DNA from: Nitrospira sp.
Lineage (GTDB): Bacteria; Nitrospirota; Nitrospiria; Nitrospirales; Nitrospiraceae
Assembly (NCBI GenBank): GCA_005116775.1
Contig: SWDN01000011.1
Span: forward strand, 169,975-232,382
Reading direction: 5' to 3'
Length of the DNA: 62,408 nucleotides
Shown: positions 17,283-25,477 of the stretch, piece by piece
How positions within the stretch are numbered: the first letter of the stretch is position 1
Layout: each line of letters opens with the position of its first letter
Made by a program: the position numbers and the translations under genes
Notes under the pieces: generated by a model
Databases searched by the model: none
Told to the model about the DNA's origin: nothing
What the model saw: only the letters and a program-made list of their open reading frames with translations

Positions 17283-17764
17283 AGTACAACCTTAGCAGAT
17301 CATTGCAGGATACGACGCGGCTCTCCTGGCTACCTTGCACCGGATTTCGTTTCTGTTTGATTGCCACAATCTTGTGTGGAGGTCAAACTGGGCGGAGATG
17401 TGCAATCCTAGTGCCATCATGATTTCTGGCATGGATATGAATATGTTTGACTATTTAAGATGTTAGGGGGAATTTCCTCTTCCCTTTTATCGCGCTTTTC
17501 CAAAATTGAACAGGCCGGTCAAGAATCACCTTCGAGACAATCTGTTCGAAGAGCGCCACGAGGACTGTCTTGAATCAAGCGACAAGCTCTGCTACCAGGC
17601 AAGAGAGACCCGGTGCAATTCGCGATCGCAGTAGCAGCCCCCATGTACAAGACACGCTCGTTGGTTGTGTCGATGATAAGCCTTGTGGTACCGTTCTTCA
17701 GTCCCATCTTCGCGCACAACATCCGAGGGATGCTCGGTCTCTCCATAAACATTATTTGAGAACC
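17283..17764. other. Divergent intergenic region between TPR protein and secretin genes
   Basis: This stretch of about 480 bases carries the 5' leaders of both genes. The frame upstream of the secretin is open back to 17570, so a 65-residue N-terminal extension is formally possible. It has no signal character and reads like non-coding DNA. No clear sigma-70 pair, hairpin or repeat is seen. Confidence 0.4.
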
Positions 17765-19354
17765 ATGGATTTTTTCTGTTTCGGACGATTGCGCTGGATC
17801 AGGCAGACATTACTTGTCTGTCTATTGACTTCGCTCAACGGATTTCTGCTTCCTTTTAACCTCCAGGCTGAGTCTGGGGGAAGCGCATCCGGACGTGTCT
17901 CCCTTGACTTCAATGATGTCGAACTTGCTGTTTTTGTTCGCTTTATCAGCGAGTTGACCGGTAAGAACTTCGTTCTAGACGATGTGGTCAAGAAAGCCGG
18001 TGGAAAAATCAGCGTATACTCCCCAACCAAGGTCACGCACGATCAAGCGTATAGTATGTTCGTGGCGGCACTCGAGGTCAGCCGTCTGGCTGTCATCACG
18101 AAAGGGAATGTTCATCAAATCGTGGCGATGGGGGAGCTCCCCCCGGAACGTGGGGCATTCGTCTACAAACTCAAACATGCCAACGCGACCGACCTTGCCG
18201 CCATCCTGACCAATCTCGTCGCCCGATCACAAACAGTCGCGCAGACAGCGCCGGGAACACGACCGCTATTTAGGCCTTTGAGCGAGTTCGAAGCTCCCGT
18301 CCAAGTCTTTGCAGACAAGGCTACGAACTCGATCCTCATCAGTTCGACGAAAAGCGCCTACACCAAGTTGCAGTCCGTAATTCGGGACTTGGATACGCGC
18401 CGAAAGCAGGTCTTTGTCGAAGCCGTCATCTTAGAGGTGCAGGTCGATCGGCTGAGACAGATCGGGACTGACCCGACCCAGATCGTGGGTGCCGGCAAGA
18501 GCGGTGCACTGCAAGGTATTGCAGGATTCAACACCGCACCTGAAAGTTTGGCAACCATTGCGACGGCCATTGCGGGCGGCGCAACGGGAGGCGCGGTCAC
18601 GGTGCTCAATACCGTCAACGTGCGTGCATTCTTGCAGCTGTTGATGAGCATGACTGACACCAACATCCTGTCGACTCCACAAGTACTTGCCGCAGATAAT
18701 CAAAAGGCCAAGATCGTCGTAGGCGAAAATCGTCCGTTCCCAACAGGACAGGCTCAGGGAATCACAGGCGGTACCCTCGTCACGATCGAGCGAAAAGATG
18801 TCGGTGTTACGCTGGAAATTACCCCGCAGGTCTTGGAGAACGATCTGATACGATTAGAAATCAAGCAGGAGATCACTGCGATCGCGGAGAATGTTGCGCA
18901 AACGATCGGGTCTGGAACCTCATCGATCCCCGTCGGCCCCACCACAACCAAACGCTCGATGGAGACGACCACCGTCGCGAAAGATCAACAGACAATCGTG
19001 ATCGGTGGGCTCGTGCGGGATGACCTCGTCATCAACGAAAAGAAAGTCCCTCTCCTTGGAGATATTCCATTCTTAGGGTGGCTCTTCAAATCCCAAACCC
19101 GATCGTCAGTGAAACTGAACCTGCTCGTCTTCCTGACCCCAACGATCGTCACTGACGAGCTAGACATGGTGGAGCTGAATGCCAGAAAGTCAGCGGAATT
19201 GGGTACGCTGCAGCGAGAAAGTCGGATTGAGGAAGCCACGAGGCTCAAACAAGATGTCTTGGAAAAACTCGAACGTCAGAATGGAACACCCGCTCCCATT
19301 CCGAACACAGCCGATCCATCCGCTCCTCTCCAGCAACCTGTGCGACCTGAGTAG
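17765..19354 (+). CDS. GspD/PilQ-type secretin
   Basis: This outer-membrane secretin has 529 residues from the chosen ATG, which directly gives a signal sequence (TLLVCLLTSLNGFLLPFNL...QAE). An N0-like domain follows (SLDFNDVELAVFVRFISELT, NFVLDD). The next domain is N1/KH-like (YKLKHANATDLAAILTNLV, with VQVFADKATNSILISS). The secretin core begins at VFVEAVILEVQ and includes VNVRAFLQLLMSMTDTNILS, PQVLAADNQKAKIVVGE, VGVTLEITPQV, and the signature IGGLVRDDLVINEKKVPLLG followed by GDIPFLGWLFKS. It should form a gated multimeric outer-membrane channel for a type II secretion or type IV pilus-like system. It lacks extra N2/N3 repeats and is shorter than typical GspD. No other gsp/pil genes are adjacent; the divergent TPR protein is a plausible partner. 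Confidence 0.88.
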   Translation: MDFFCFGRLRWIRQTLLVCLLTSLNGFLLPFNLQAESGGSASGRVSLDFNDVELAVFVRFISELTGKNFVLDDVVKKAGGKISVYSPTKVTHDQAYSMFVAALEVSRLAVITKGNVHQIVAMGELPPERGAFVYKLKHANATDLAAILTNLVARSQTVAQTAPGTRPLFRPLSEFEAPVQVFADKATNSILISSTKSAYTKLQSVIRDLDTRRKQVFVEAVILEVQVDRLRQIGTDPTQIVGAGKSGALQGIAGFNTAPESLATIATAIAGGATGGAVTVLNTVNVRAFLQLLMSMTDTNILSTPQVLAADNQKAKIVVGENRPFPTGQAQGITGGTLVTIERKDVGVTLEITPQVLENDLIRLEIKQEITAIAENVAQTIGSGTSSIPVGPTTTKRSMETTTVAKDQQTIVIGGLVRDDLVINEKKVPLLGDIPFLGWLFKSQTRSSVKLNLLVFLTPTIVTDELDMVELNARKSAELGTLQRESRIEEATRLKQDVLEKLERQNGTPAPIPNTADPSAPLQQPVRPE

Positions 19355-19505
19355 CCTCTAATCATTCGCCACCTTGGTTCGCGCCTTCTCACAAAACAGA
19401 CCTCCGCACCCTCTCTGAAAACTGGATTCTCTCAACAGGGTGCACGCCCCATGACACCACCCAGTCGATGCAACAGCATAATGTGTGGTCGATCAGAGGA
19501 AGGTA

Positions 19506-19582
19506 TGGGGTGAGTGACGGGTTTCGAACCCGCGACCTCCGGATCCACAATCCGGCGCTCTAACCAGCTGAGCTACACCCAC
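19506..19582 (-). tRNA. tRNA-His (anticodon GTG)
   Basis: On the minus strand the cloverleaf reads GTGGGTG (acceptor), TAGCTCAGCTGGTTAGAGC (D arm), an anticodon stem CCGGA...TCCGG with loop TTGTGGA (anticodon GTG), and GCGGGTTCGAACCCGT (T arm). The 3' acceptor strand CACTCAC is followed by CCCA, so the CCA end is encoded. The base just before the 5' end (19583) is G on this strand, giving the G(-1):C73 pair that histidyl-tRNA synthetase requires. It is a single tRNA gene between the secretin and pyrF. Confidence 0.97.
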
Positions 19583-19666
19583 CATACAGAGGAGAGATAC
19601 GAACCTGCTCGACGGAAGAGATTCTAGCAAAGAGAGAAGAAGCCCCGCAACTCGATGTGGGTTTGT

Positions 19667-20380
19667 TCAGCTGCGCCTATCGAAGGCCGCCTGCATTTCG
19701 GTAAGAATGGCGGCGGCGGCGGCGGCGGGATCTGACGCATCTCTGATAGGTCGCCCGACCACCAAATAGTCTGCCCCCGCCGAAATTGCCTGAGTCGGTG
19801 TGGTCGCCCTAGCATGGTCATCGACATCTTTTCCTGCTGGGCGCACACCGGGCGTGACGATCAGAAATCGCGGACCGACCTTGGGTCGTAAAATAGCCGG
19901 CTCTTCGCCCGATGCCACCACCCCGTCACAGCCCACTTCTGATGCTAACAAGGCACGCGCAGTAACGAGGTCCTGGACGCTTCGCTGAATGCCCATATCG
20001 CGGAGATCATGGCTGTCAAAGTTGGTCAACACCGTCACAGCCAGCAGTTTTAGTGTCGCCTCTCCACGCCCTTGGACGGCTGCGGCCAGCGCCTTCCGAT
20101 TTGCATGGACAGTTAGGAACTCCACGCCCATCGCTGCAACCCTGGCAGTGGCCCGACGAACGGTCTCTTCAATGTCGAGAAACTTGAGATCCAGAAAGAC
20201 CCGTTTGCCTTGGAGAATCAGGCGCTGAACCATTTCCGGTCCGGCGGCGGTGTACAGTTCGAGTCCGACTTTCACAAATACGACCTGATCCTGCACACGA
20301 TCAAGAAGCCGGTCGGCTTCATCGCGTGAGGGCACGTCGAGGGCCAAGATTAAGCGATCACGGGCAACGATAGTTGACAC
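19667..20380 (-). CDS. pyrF: Orotidine 5'-phosphate decarboxylase
   Basis: This enzyme catalyses the last step of de novo UMP synthesis, decarboxylating OMP in the cytoplasm. At 237 residues it has the normal group I length. Visible motifs are LILALDVPSRDEA at the N-terminus, FVKVGLELYTAAGPE, the catalytic VFLDLKFLDIEETV (Asp-Lys-Asp triad; the usual Pro after DI is Glu here), LTVHANRKAL, LLAVTVLTNFD, GVVASGEE, and FLIVTPGVRP with a phosphate-binding YLVVGRPI near the C-terminus. The start at 20380 agrees with MSTIVARDRLILALDV. It is divergent from rpsT, sharing an upstream gap of 85 bases. Confidence 0.95.
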   Translation of the reverse strand: MSTIVARDRLILALDVPSRDEADRLLDRVQDQVVFVKVGLELYTAAGPEMVQRLILQGKRVFLDLKFLDIEETVRRATARVAAMGVEFLTVHANRKALAAAVQGRGEATLKLLAVTVLTNFDSHDLRDMGIQRSVQDLVTARALLASEVGCDGVVASGEEPAILRPKVGPRFLIVTPGVRPAGKDVDDHARATTPTQAISAGADYLVVGRPIRDASDPAAAAAAILTEMQAAFDRRS

Positions 20381-20409
20381 AGATTTGTCCTCTTGAATGA
20401 TGGCTCAGC

Positions 20410-20439
20410 TTGACGCTTCGGAGAAGCGTGTGGTACAAA
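20410..20439 (+). promoter_or_regulatory. Possible sigma-70 promoter of rpsT
   Basis: TTGACG (20410-20415) and TACAAA (20434-20439) are separated by 18 bases. The spacer contains a small palindrome (ACGCTTCGGAGAAGCGT). The ATG lies 26 bases after the -10 box, leaving a short leader containing AAAGGAG. Confidence 0.45.
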
Positions 20440-20465
20440 TGCGTTCTTTTCCAAAGGAGTCTACT

Positions 20466-20744
20466 ATGCCGGTCGTACATAAATCGACAATTCGCCGAGC
20501 CCGTCAAGCTGTGAAGCGACAGGCCCGCAATCGGGCGACGCTGGGCGCACTCAAGAGCCTCATCAAGAAAGTCCAGTCCGCTGTGACGGAAAAGAAAGTC
20601 GAGGATGCGCAGGCATCCCTGCGTCAAGCGACATCGGCTCTCGGCAAAGCTGTCACGAAGGGTGTGATGAAGCCAAACACCGCTTCGCGCCGAATTGCTC
20701 GCCTGACAGGCCACGTCAACTCCTTGTCTGCTTCCCGCGCGTAA
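20466..20744 (+). CDS. rpsT: 30S ribosomal protein S20
   Basis: S20 binds 16S rRNA at the base of the 30S subunit early in assembly. The protein is 92 residues, highly basic and all-helical: HKSTIRRARQAVKRQARNRA at the N-terminus, SLIKKVQSAVTEKKVEDAQA in the middle, and GVMKPNTASRRIARLTGHVN near the end, the signature of the family. The start at 20466 follows AAAGGAG at ideal spacing; the longer frame upstream has no S20 character. Its 3' end overlaps the holA 3' end by 29 bases in convergent orientation. Confidence 0.93.
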   Translation: MPVVHKSTIRRARQAVKRQARNRATLGALKSLIKKVQSAVTEKKVEDAQASLRQATSALGKAVTKGVMKPNTASRRIARLTGHVNSLSASRA

Positions 20745-21831
20745 TCGTTCGCACGTTCGAGATGTTCCTTGCTTTCGCCGGTTGCGGCACGTCGTTGTTG
20801 CGACTCGGCGATGGGGAATATCCAGTGGCCGGTGCGCGATTGCATAGCCGCAATAACAGGTCTTCGAGAATTCGCGCAGGACGGCCGCCGCTTCCCCCCT
20901 TTAACTTGGCATCAGTGTCAAAAAATAACCGAAGGGCCTCCTGCAGATGGGCCTCAGGAAACTGCTCGAGAAAGGCCCGCATCTTATAGGGGTCCATACG
21001 CAACGTTCGAGCGGCCTCCCCTTCACGGCCACCTTGCCGAGCCACTTCCTTTACCTTCCATAGCCTCCGGTATTGCCAGGCCAGTGAGCCAAGAATTCTC
21101 AGTGGAGCCTCGCCTGCTTCCAAATTCCTGGCCAAGATCGCCAACACCCGCCCTCGATCTTTACCTCCGATCGCCAACGTCAAGTCAAACACCGAAGCGC
21201 CGGGCTCCATTCCACGCAAGGTTGCGACATCGGCAGCCGTGACAGCTTGGTCGGACGAGACATATGAAGCAAGTTTTTCCAGTTCACGTCGAACAGCATA
21301 GAGCGAGCCGCCGCAGGCTTCTTTCAGTATCTCGATCGCTTCGTCGTTGAGCCGAACCCCAACCCGTTCAGCGTCTTGTCTAAGCCAAGGAAGCCATTGC
21401 GCCTCTCGAAGGGGCGAACAATCGACCATCACTGCAGCTTTTGCTAGGGCTTGGGTGAACTTGAGTCGTCCGTCCAGTTTCGACGCGACGAAAATGACAG
21501 ATGTGGAGTCGTTGGGCTCTTTCAGATAGAGAAGAATCGCGTCGCACTCCCGAGCGGGAAGTTTATCGGCCGCTTTCACCACCACCACTCGACGAGCTGC
21601 AAATACGGCTACCTCCGAAGCACACGTGATGATTTGGGCCCCGCTCACATCATCTCCGTAAAACAGATCGCAATTGAAGTCGCTCTCGCCCTCCCCCAAT
21701 AACGCGGTCTTGAGAGTACCCAGCGCCATATCGCGCAGCAAATCTTCCTCGCCAACCACCGCATACAGCGGCGCGATCGTGCCCTGCGCAAGCTGCGCGT
21801 TGAGTTGTGCGTGAGAAATGGTCGAGGCCAT
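20716..21831 (-). CDS. holA: DNA polymerase III subunit delta
   Basis: Delta opens the beta sliding clamp as part of the clamp loader complex. The 371-residue protein has the family's three-domain layout: an N-terminal AAA+-like domain without a functional Walker A (LYAVVGEEDLLRDMALG, VVVVKAADKLP, DSTSVIFVASKLD), a middle lid (RVGVRLNDEAIEILKEACG-LYAVRRELEKLASYV), and a C-terminal helical domain (VFDLTLAIGGKDRGRVLAIL, ILGSLAWQYRRLWKVKEV). It lies 16 bases downstream of lptE, an arrangement common in many Gram-negative bacteria (leuS-lptE-holA). The last 35 residues are basic and poorly conserved. Confidence 0.92.
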   Translation of the reverse strand: MASTISHAQLNAQLAQGTIAPLYAVVGEEDLLRDMALGTLKTALLGEGESDFNCDLFYGDDVSGAQIITCASEVAVFAARRVVVVKAADKLPARECDAILLYLKEPNDSTSVIFVASKLDGRLKFTQALAKAAVMVDCSPLREAQWLPWLRQDAERVGVRLNDEAIEILKEACGGSLYAVRRELEKLASYVSSDQAVTAADVATLRGMEPGASVFDLTLAIGGKDRGRVLAILARNLEAGEAPLRILGSLAWQYRRLWKVKEVARQGGREGEAARTLRMDPYKMRAFLEQFPEAHLQEALRLFFDTDAKLKGGSGGRPARILEDLLLRLCNRAPATGYSPSPSRNNDVPQPAKARNISNVRTITRGKQTRS

Positions 21832-21847
21832 AGGTGGACTACCTGCT

Positions 21848-22516
21848 TTATTTGACGGTGGTATTGATGTTGTCTGATTCAGGACGCGTGACAGGTTTTG
21901 CCAACTGCCCCGACTCTAACTGGAGAAGAAAACGGGAGGCCAAATCCTCGGCGATGAAACGGCCGGCTTGTTCTAGAGCCCTGTTCTGCAAGACTCGGTT
22001 GAATTGCAGGTCTGGCGTCACGTAGAACTCCGAGATGCCCTTTGCCGTCTGCGCCCATACGAGACGTTGTGTTCTCGTTTCCTCTATTTTGATGGACACC
22101 ATGGCCTCTGCGCGGCTTTCGAGCGTGGTCGTCTGGCTGAAACTGAGCGTTGGAAGTGTCACTGAGAGGATTTGTCCTGACAGCACAAGATCGGCTGCCT
22201 CAGAGTCTGGAACCACCTGGGCTCCGCTACCGGATGAAAATTCATGACGCAGATAGTTGGTGAAGCGGGTTTCTAAGTTCGGCTCAAAACTTTTGTTTTC
22301 CAACGTTCGGACGATCAACCTCGGCGGCGGCGTGGATGAAGAGGCTGCTGCTGCCCCGCCAATTGTAGGCCCCGCTCCTTCCACACGGAATTGATACCCG
22401 CAGCCACTGAGTAACAGCAGGGACAGACACAGTGCTGAGACATGAGTACAGAGAATAGAGAGGGAGCGCAGCCTCTCATTCCAAACCGCATTTTGCCTGG
22501 TCTCTGGTCTCAGCAC
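21848..22516 (-). CDS. lptE: LPS-assembly lipoprotein LptE
   Basis: LptE plugs the LptD barrel and helps insert lipopolysaccharide into the outer leaflet. The N-terminus is a lipoprotein signal with lipobox SLLLLSGCGYQF, where GC-G-Y-x-F right after the acylated Cys is characteristic of LptE. The body has VRTLENKSFEPNLETRFTNYL, ADLVLSGQILSVTLPTL and FIAEDLASRFL, matching the LptE alpha/beta fold. The start is a GTG at 22516, giving a long basic n-region of about 20 residues. Synteny (leuS upstream, 11 bases away; holA downstream) strongly supports the name. Confidence 0.9.
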   Translation of the reverse strand: MLRPETRQNAVWNERLRSLSILCTHVSALCLSLLLLSGCGYQFRVEGAGPTIGGAAAASSSTPPPRLIVRTLENKSFEPNLETRFTNYLRHEFSSGSGAQVVPDSEAADLVLSGQILSVTLPTLSFSQTTTLESRAEAMVSIKIEETRTQRLVWAQTAKGISEFYVTPDLQFNRVLQNRALEQAGRFIAEDLASRFLLQLESGQLAKPVTRPESDNINTTVK

Positions 22517-22527
22517 TCAGCACTTCC

Positions 22528-24641
22528 TCAAATGACAAAGTTCATCAGCTTTTTTTCGACATAGACAATCTTCTTCGGCTCCTTGCCCTGCAACCACTCC
22601 GCGATCTGCATACGAGCCAGTCCTTCGACCTGCTCGCGGGTGGCATCGGCGCCCACGTCGAGTTTGGCCCGCAACTTTCCGTTTACCTGGATCGGAATGG
22701 TCAGCCGATCGCTTATGGTCATGGCTGGATCGAAGATCGGCCAAGGCTGCTCTGAGACGCTCGGCGTATGACCCAACACTTCCCACAATTCTTCCGCCAG
22801 ATGGGGCGCGAATGGCGACAAGATCAGGACAAATGGCTCGAGCAATGCCCGTGGGCGCTGCTCCGCCTTTGTCATCTCGTTGGTAAACACCATCATCTGA
22901 GAGATCGCGGTATTAAACCGCAACTCCTCAATGTCTTCCGTCACCTTCTTAATGGTCTGATGCAGCAGGCGGAGTTGATCAGGGCTCGGATCATAGACAC
23001 CGACGGCCGGGCTCAGCGCGCCGTCTTCATTAGCGATCAGCCGCCAGGCACGGTCCAGAAACCGTGTAACCCCTTCCACACCCCTCGTACTCCAAGGCTT
23101 CACCGCCTCCAACGGGCCCATGAACATTTCATAGAGCCGTACCGCATCGTGTTAGTCTCACGAAGCGCTGCCGCCCCACTGATCGGGTCGGTGGTTGTCA
23201 GCCAGTCGGTTAAATTAGCGAGCGGACTTTCGCCGCTCCCGGACGGCTTGAAGTTATTGGTCTCCGGCAACAGCACTGGCAACTGCTCTTCCGGAAGCGG
23301 AAGGGCCTGGCCATCGACCCACACAATCGGAAAGGGCTCGCCCCAATACCGCTGACGGGCAAAGAGCCAGTCCCTCAGTTTATAATTCACGGCCTTACGC
23401 CCTTTACCTTGCGATTCTAACCAGGCCGTAATTTTCGGAATGGCATCATCCGGTGTCAGCCCGTCGATGCTAAAGCTTCTGTCCGGAGTCGTGGAATTGA
23501 TCACAGTCCCCTTGTCGGTTGCGACGAAGGCCTCTTGCTCAACATGGCCACCCGCAATCACTTCACGGATGGGCAAGCCATAGGTTTTCGCAAAGGCCCA
23601 GTCGCGTTCGTCGTGCGCCGGCACAGCCATGATGGCCCCAGTCCCGTACCCCATCAACACATAGTCGGCAATCCAAATGGGCAGCGGCTCCTTGTTCATC
23701 GGATTGACTGCATAGCCGCCGGTGAAGACTCCGGTCTTTTCTTTTTCGAGCTCCTGCCGTTGGAGGTCGCTCTTTCTGGCCGCCGCCTCGCGATACGCCG
23801 TGACCTCGGTGCGACGATCAGCGGTCGTTACAACCGCCACGAGCGGATGTTCCGGGGCCAGCACCATATAGGTCGCGCCAAACAAGGTATCGGGCCTGGT
23901 CGTAAATATCCGAACCGTGCCGGAGATACCGGCCAAATCGAACTCGACTTCTGCCCCGATCGATCGGCCGATCCAATTTTTTTGCATCTCCAATGTGCTG
24001 GCCGGCCATTCGACCAACTTCAAGTCTTCGAGGAGCCGATCGGCATAGGCCGTGATCTTCAACACCCATTGACGCATCGGCTTGCGCACCACATCGAACC
24101 CGCCGACCTCGCTCTTCCCATCGATAATTTCCTCATTGGCCAATACCGTCCCCAGCGCAGGGCACCAGTTCACGGGCACTTCCGCCACGTAGGCCAACCC
24201 TCGTTCGAAGAGTTTTAAGAAGATCCATTGTGTCCAGCGATAATAACCTGGGTCAATCGTGCTGATCTCGCGTTCCCAATCGTACGACAGGCCGACACGT
24301 TTCATCTGCCGTTTGAAGGTCGCGATGTTCTCGGCTGTCGTGACGACCGGATGGATTCCGGTTTTCACTGCATACTGTTCTGCCGGGAGCCCGAATGCGT
24401 CCCACCCCATTGGATGCAATACATTGAAGCCCTTCATACGTTTGTAGCGGGAGACGATGTCGGTCGCGGTGTAGCCCTCAAGATGGCCGACGTGGAGACC
24501 AGACCCTGAGGGATAGGGGAACATGTCGAGGCAGTAGAACTTCGGCTTGGCCCGGTCGTCAGCGACGCGGAAGGTCCGGTGCTGCTCCCAATAGGCCTGC
24601 CACTTCTCTTCAAGGGCGTGATGATCGTAGGTTTTGCTCAT
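22528..24641 (-). pseudogene. leuS: Leucyl-tRNA synthetase with an internal deletion and frameshift
   Basis: Two frames together encode most of LeuRS. The first (23100-24641) has the HIGH-type motif [35 protein letters not shown], the CP1 editing domain ([33 protein letters not shown]) and [19 protein letters not shown] up to RETNTM. The second frame starts [18 protein letters not shown] and continues with the anticodon-binding and C-terminal domains to VYVEKKLMNFVI. The part between RETNTM and GADAVRL is gone. In complete LeuRS this is roughly 130-150 residues and contains the catalytic KMSKS loop. The join at 23144-23149 lies in the six bases GATGCG, which could belong to either side. As written the gene cannot make an active enzyme. 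An assembly deletion or a second leuS elsewhere is likely. Confidence 0.93.
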
Positions 24642-24726
24642 ACTGGCACGGAGTCTTTGTCAGCTTGAAAAAGAGGATGGACTCTAACATAGACCAGTGG
24701 GAGCAACAAGAATCGACGAAGGGGGG

Positions 24727-25404
24727 CTAGAGCACAGGCCGCCCGTTGATGAGTGATGCGAAACCGGTCACCGAGATGAACTGGGAGAGAGGGACGGGAG
24801 GCAATTGGGAGCTCGACTTGGCGCTATGAATGAGGTGGGCGACCCCAAATTGTTGTGCCGCAACCAGACAGCCCTCGTCGTCATCCATATAAAAAGATCT
24901 TGCCGGATCGAATCCCAGTAATTGCTGGCAGCGTGGCCAGTACTCTGGGCGCATTTTGAGATACCCCACTTCAAACGCATTCACGATTCGATCGACATGC
25001 CGATCGAGTCCGGTCTTGGCAACTTTAATGGCCACGCCCGACTCATGCGCGTTCGTCACAATAATCACACGCTTTCCCAGCTCTCGAAGGTGTCGCAAGA
25101 ACTCCTCTGCCCCGGACAGGAAGCCGATCATATGATCCAAGTCCTTGGTCATCGCCACGACATCGATGCCCACACGCTGGCTCCAATAGTGCAGATCGGT
25201 CCAGGCCAGTTCACCTTCGACCGAACGATACATGGCCATCAGCCGGTCACGCGACTCCTCGAAGGTGAGGCTATGGAGCGCGGCATACCGACGCGGCAGC
25301 TCTTCTTCGAAGAAAAAGTTGTCGAAATGGCGGTCAAGCAGCGTCCCGTCCATGTCGAGCAATACGTCATCGATCTCGTCCCAATTCATGTGGAAAGGTG
25401 TCAT
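24727..25404 (-). CDS. HAD-family GMP/IMP nucleotidase-like phosphatase (YrfG-like)
   Basis: This haloacid-dehalogenase phosphatase of about 226 residues starts at 25404 (MTPFHMNWDEIDDVLLDMDG). Motif I is DVLLDMDGTLLD, followed by a helical cap with WTDLHYWSQRVGIDVVAMT, which closely parallels WYCLDYWSEQLGLDICAMT in E. coli YrfG. Motif II is VIIVTNAHES, motif III KMRPEYW and motif IV FYMDDDEGCLVAA. YrfG dephosphorylates purine nucleoside monophosphates, so a role in nucleotide turnover is inferred. It is transcribed toward leuS (85 bases downstream) and divergent from der, whose start lies 73 bases away. The open frame extends further upstream to 25647 but overlaps der and is not expected to be used. 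Confidence 0.82.
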   Translation of the reverse strand: MTPFHMNWDEIDDVLLDMDGTLLDRHFDNFFFEEELPRRYAALHSLTFEESRDRLMAMYRSVEGELAWTDLHYWSQRVGIDVVAMTKDLDHMIGFLSGAEEFLRHLRELGKRVIIVTNAHESGVAIKVAKTGLDRHVDRIVNAFEVGYLKMRPEYWPRCQQLLGFDPARSFYMDDDEGCLVAAQQFGVAHLIHSAKSSSQLPPVPLSQFISVTGFASLINGRPVL

Positions 25405-25477
25405 CTCGACGAGAGTGTACCTCGACGAAGGTTGTGTTTGCCAAAAATCTTGTGTTACGGTCGAGATACGATTCCAC

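Noticed and set aside
17570-17764. 65-residue N-terminal extension of the secretin
   Set aside because: It would bury the signal peptide and has Arg/Ser/His-rich random composition; the ATG at 17765 gives a normal exported protein.
22528-24641. Programmed frameshift in leuS
   Set aside because: A frameshift alone cannot restore the roughly 130-150 missing residues including KMSKS, and no slippery site or stimulatory structure is evident at the join.
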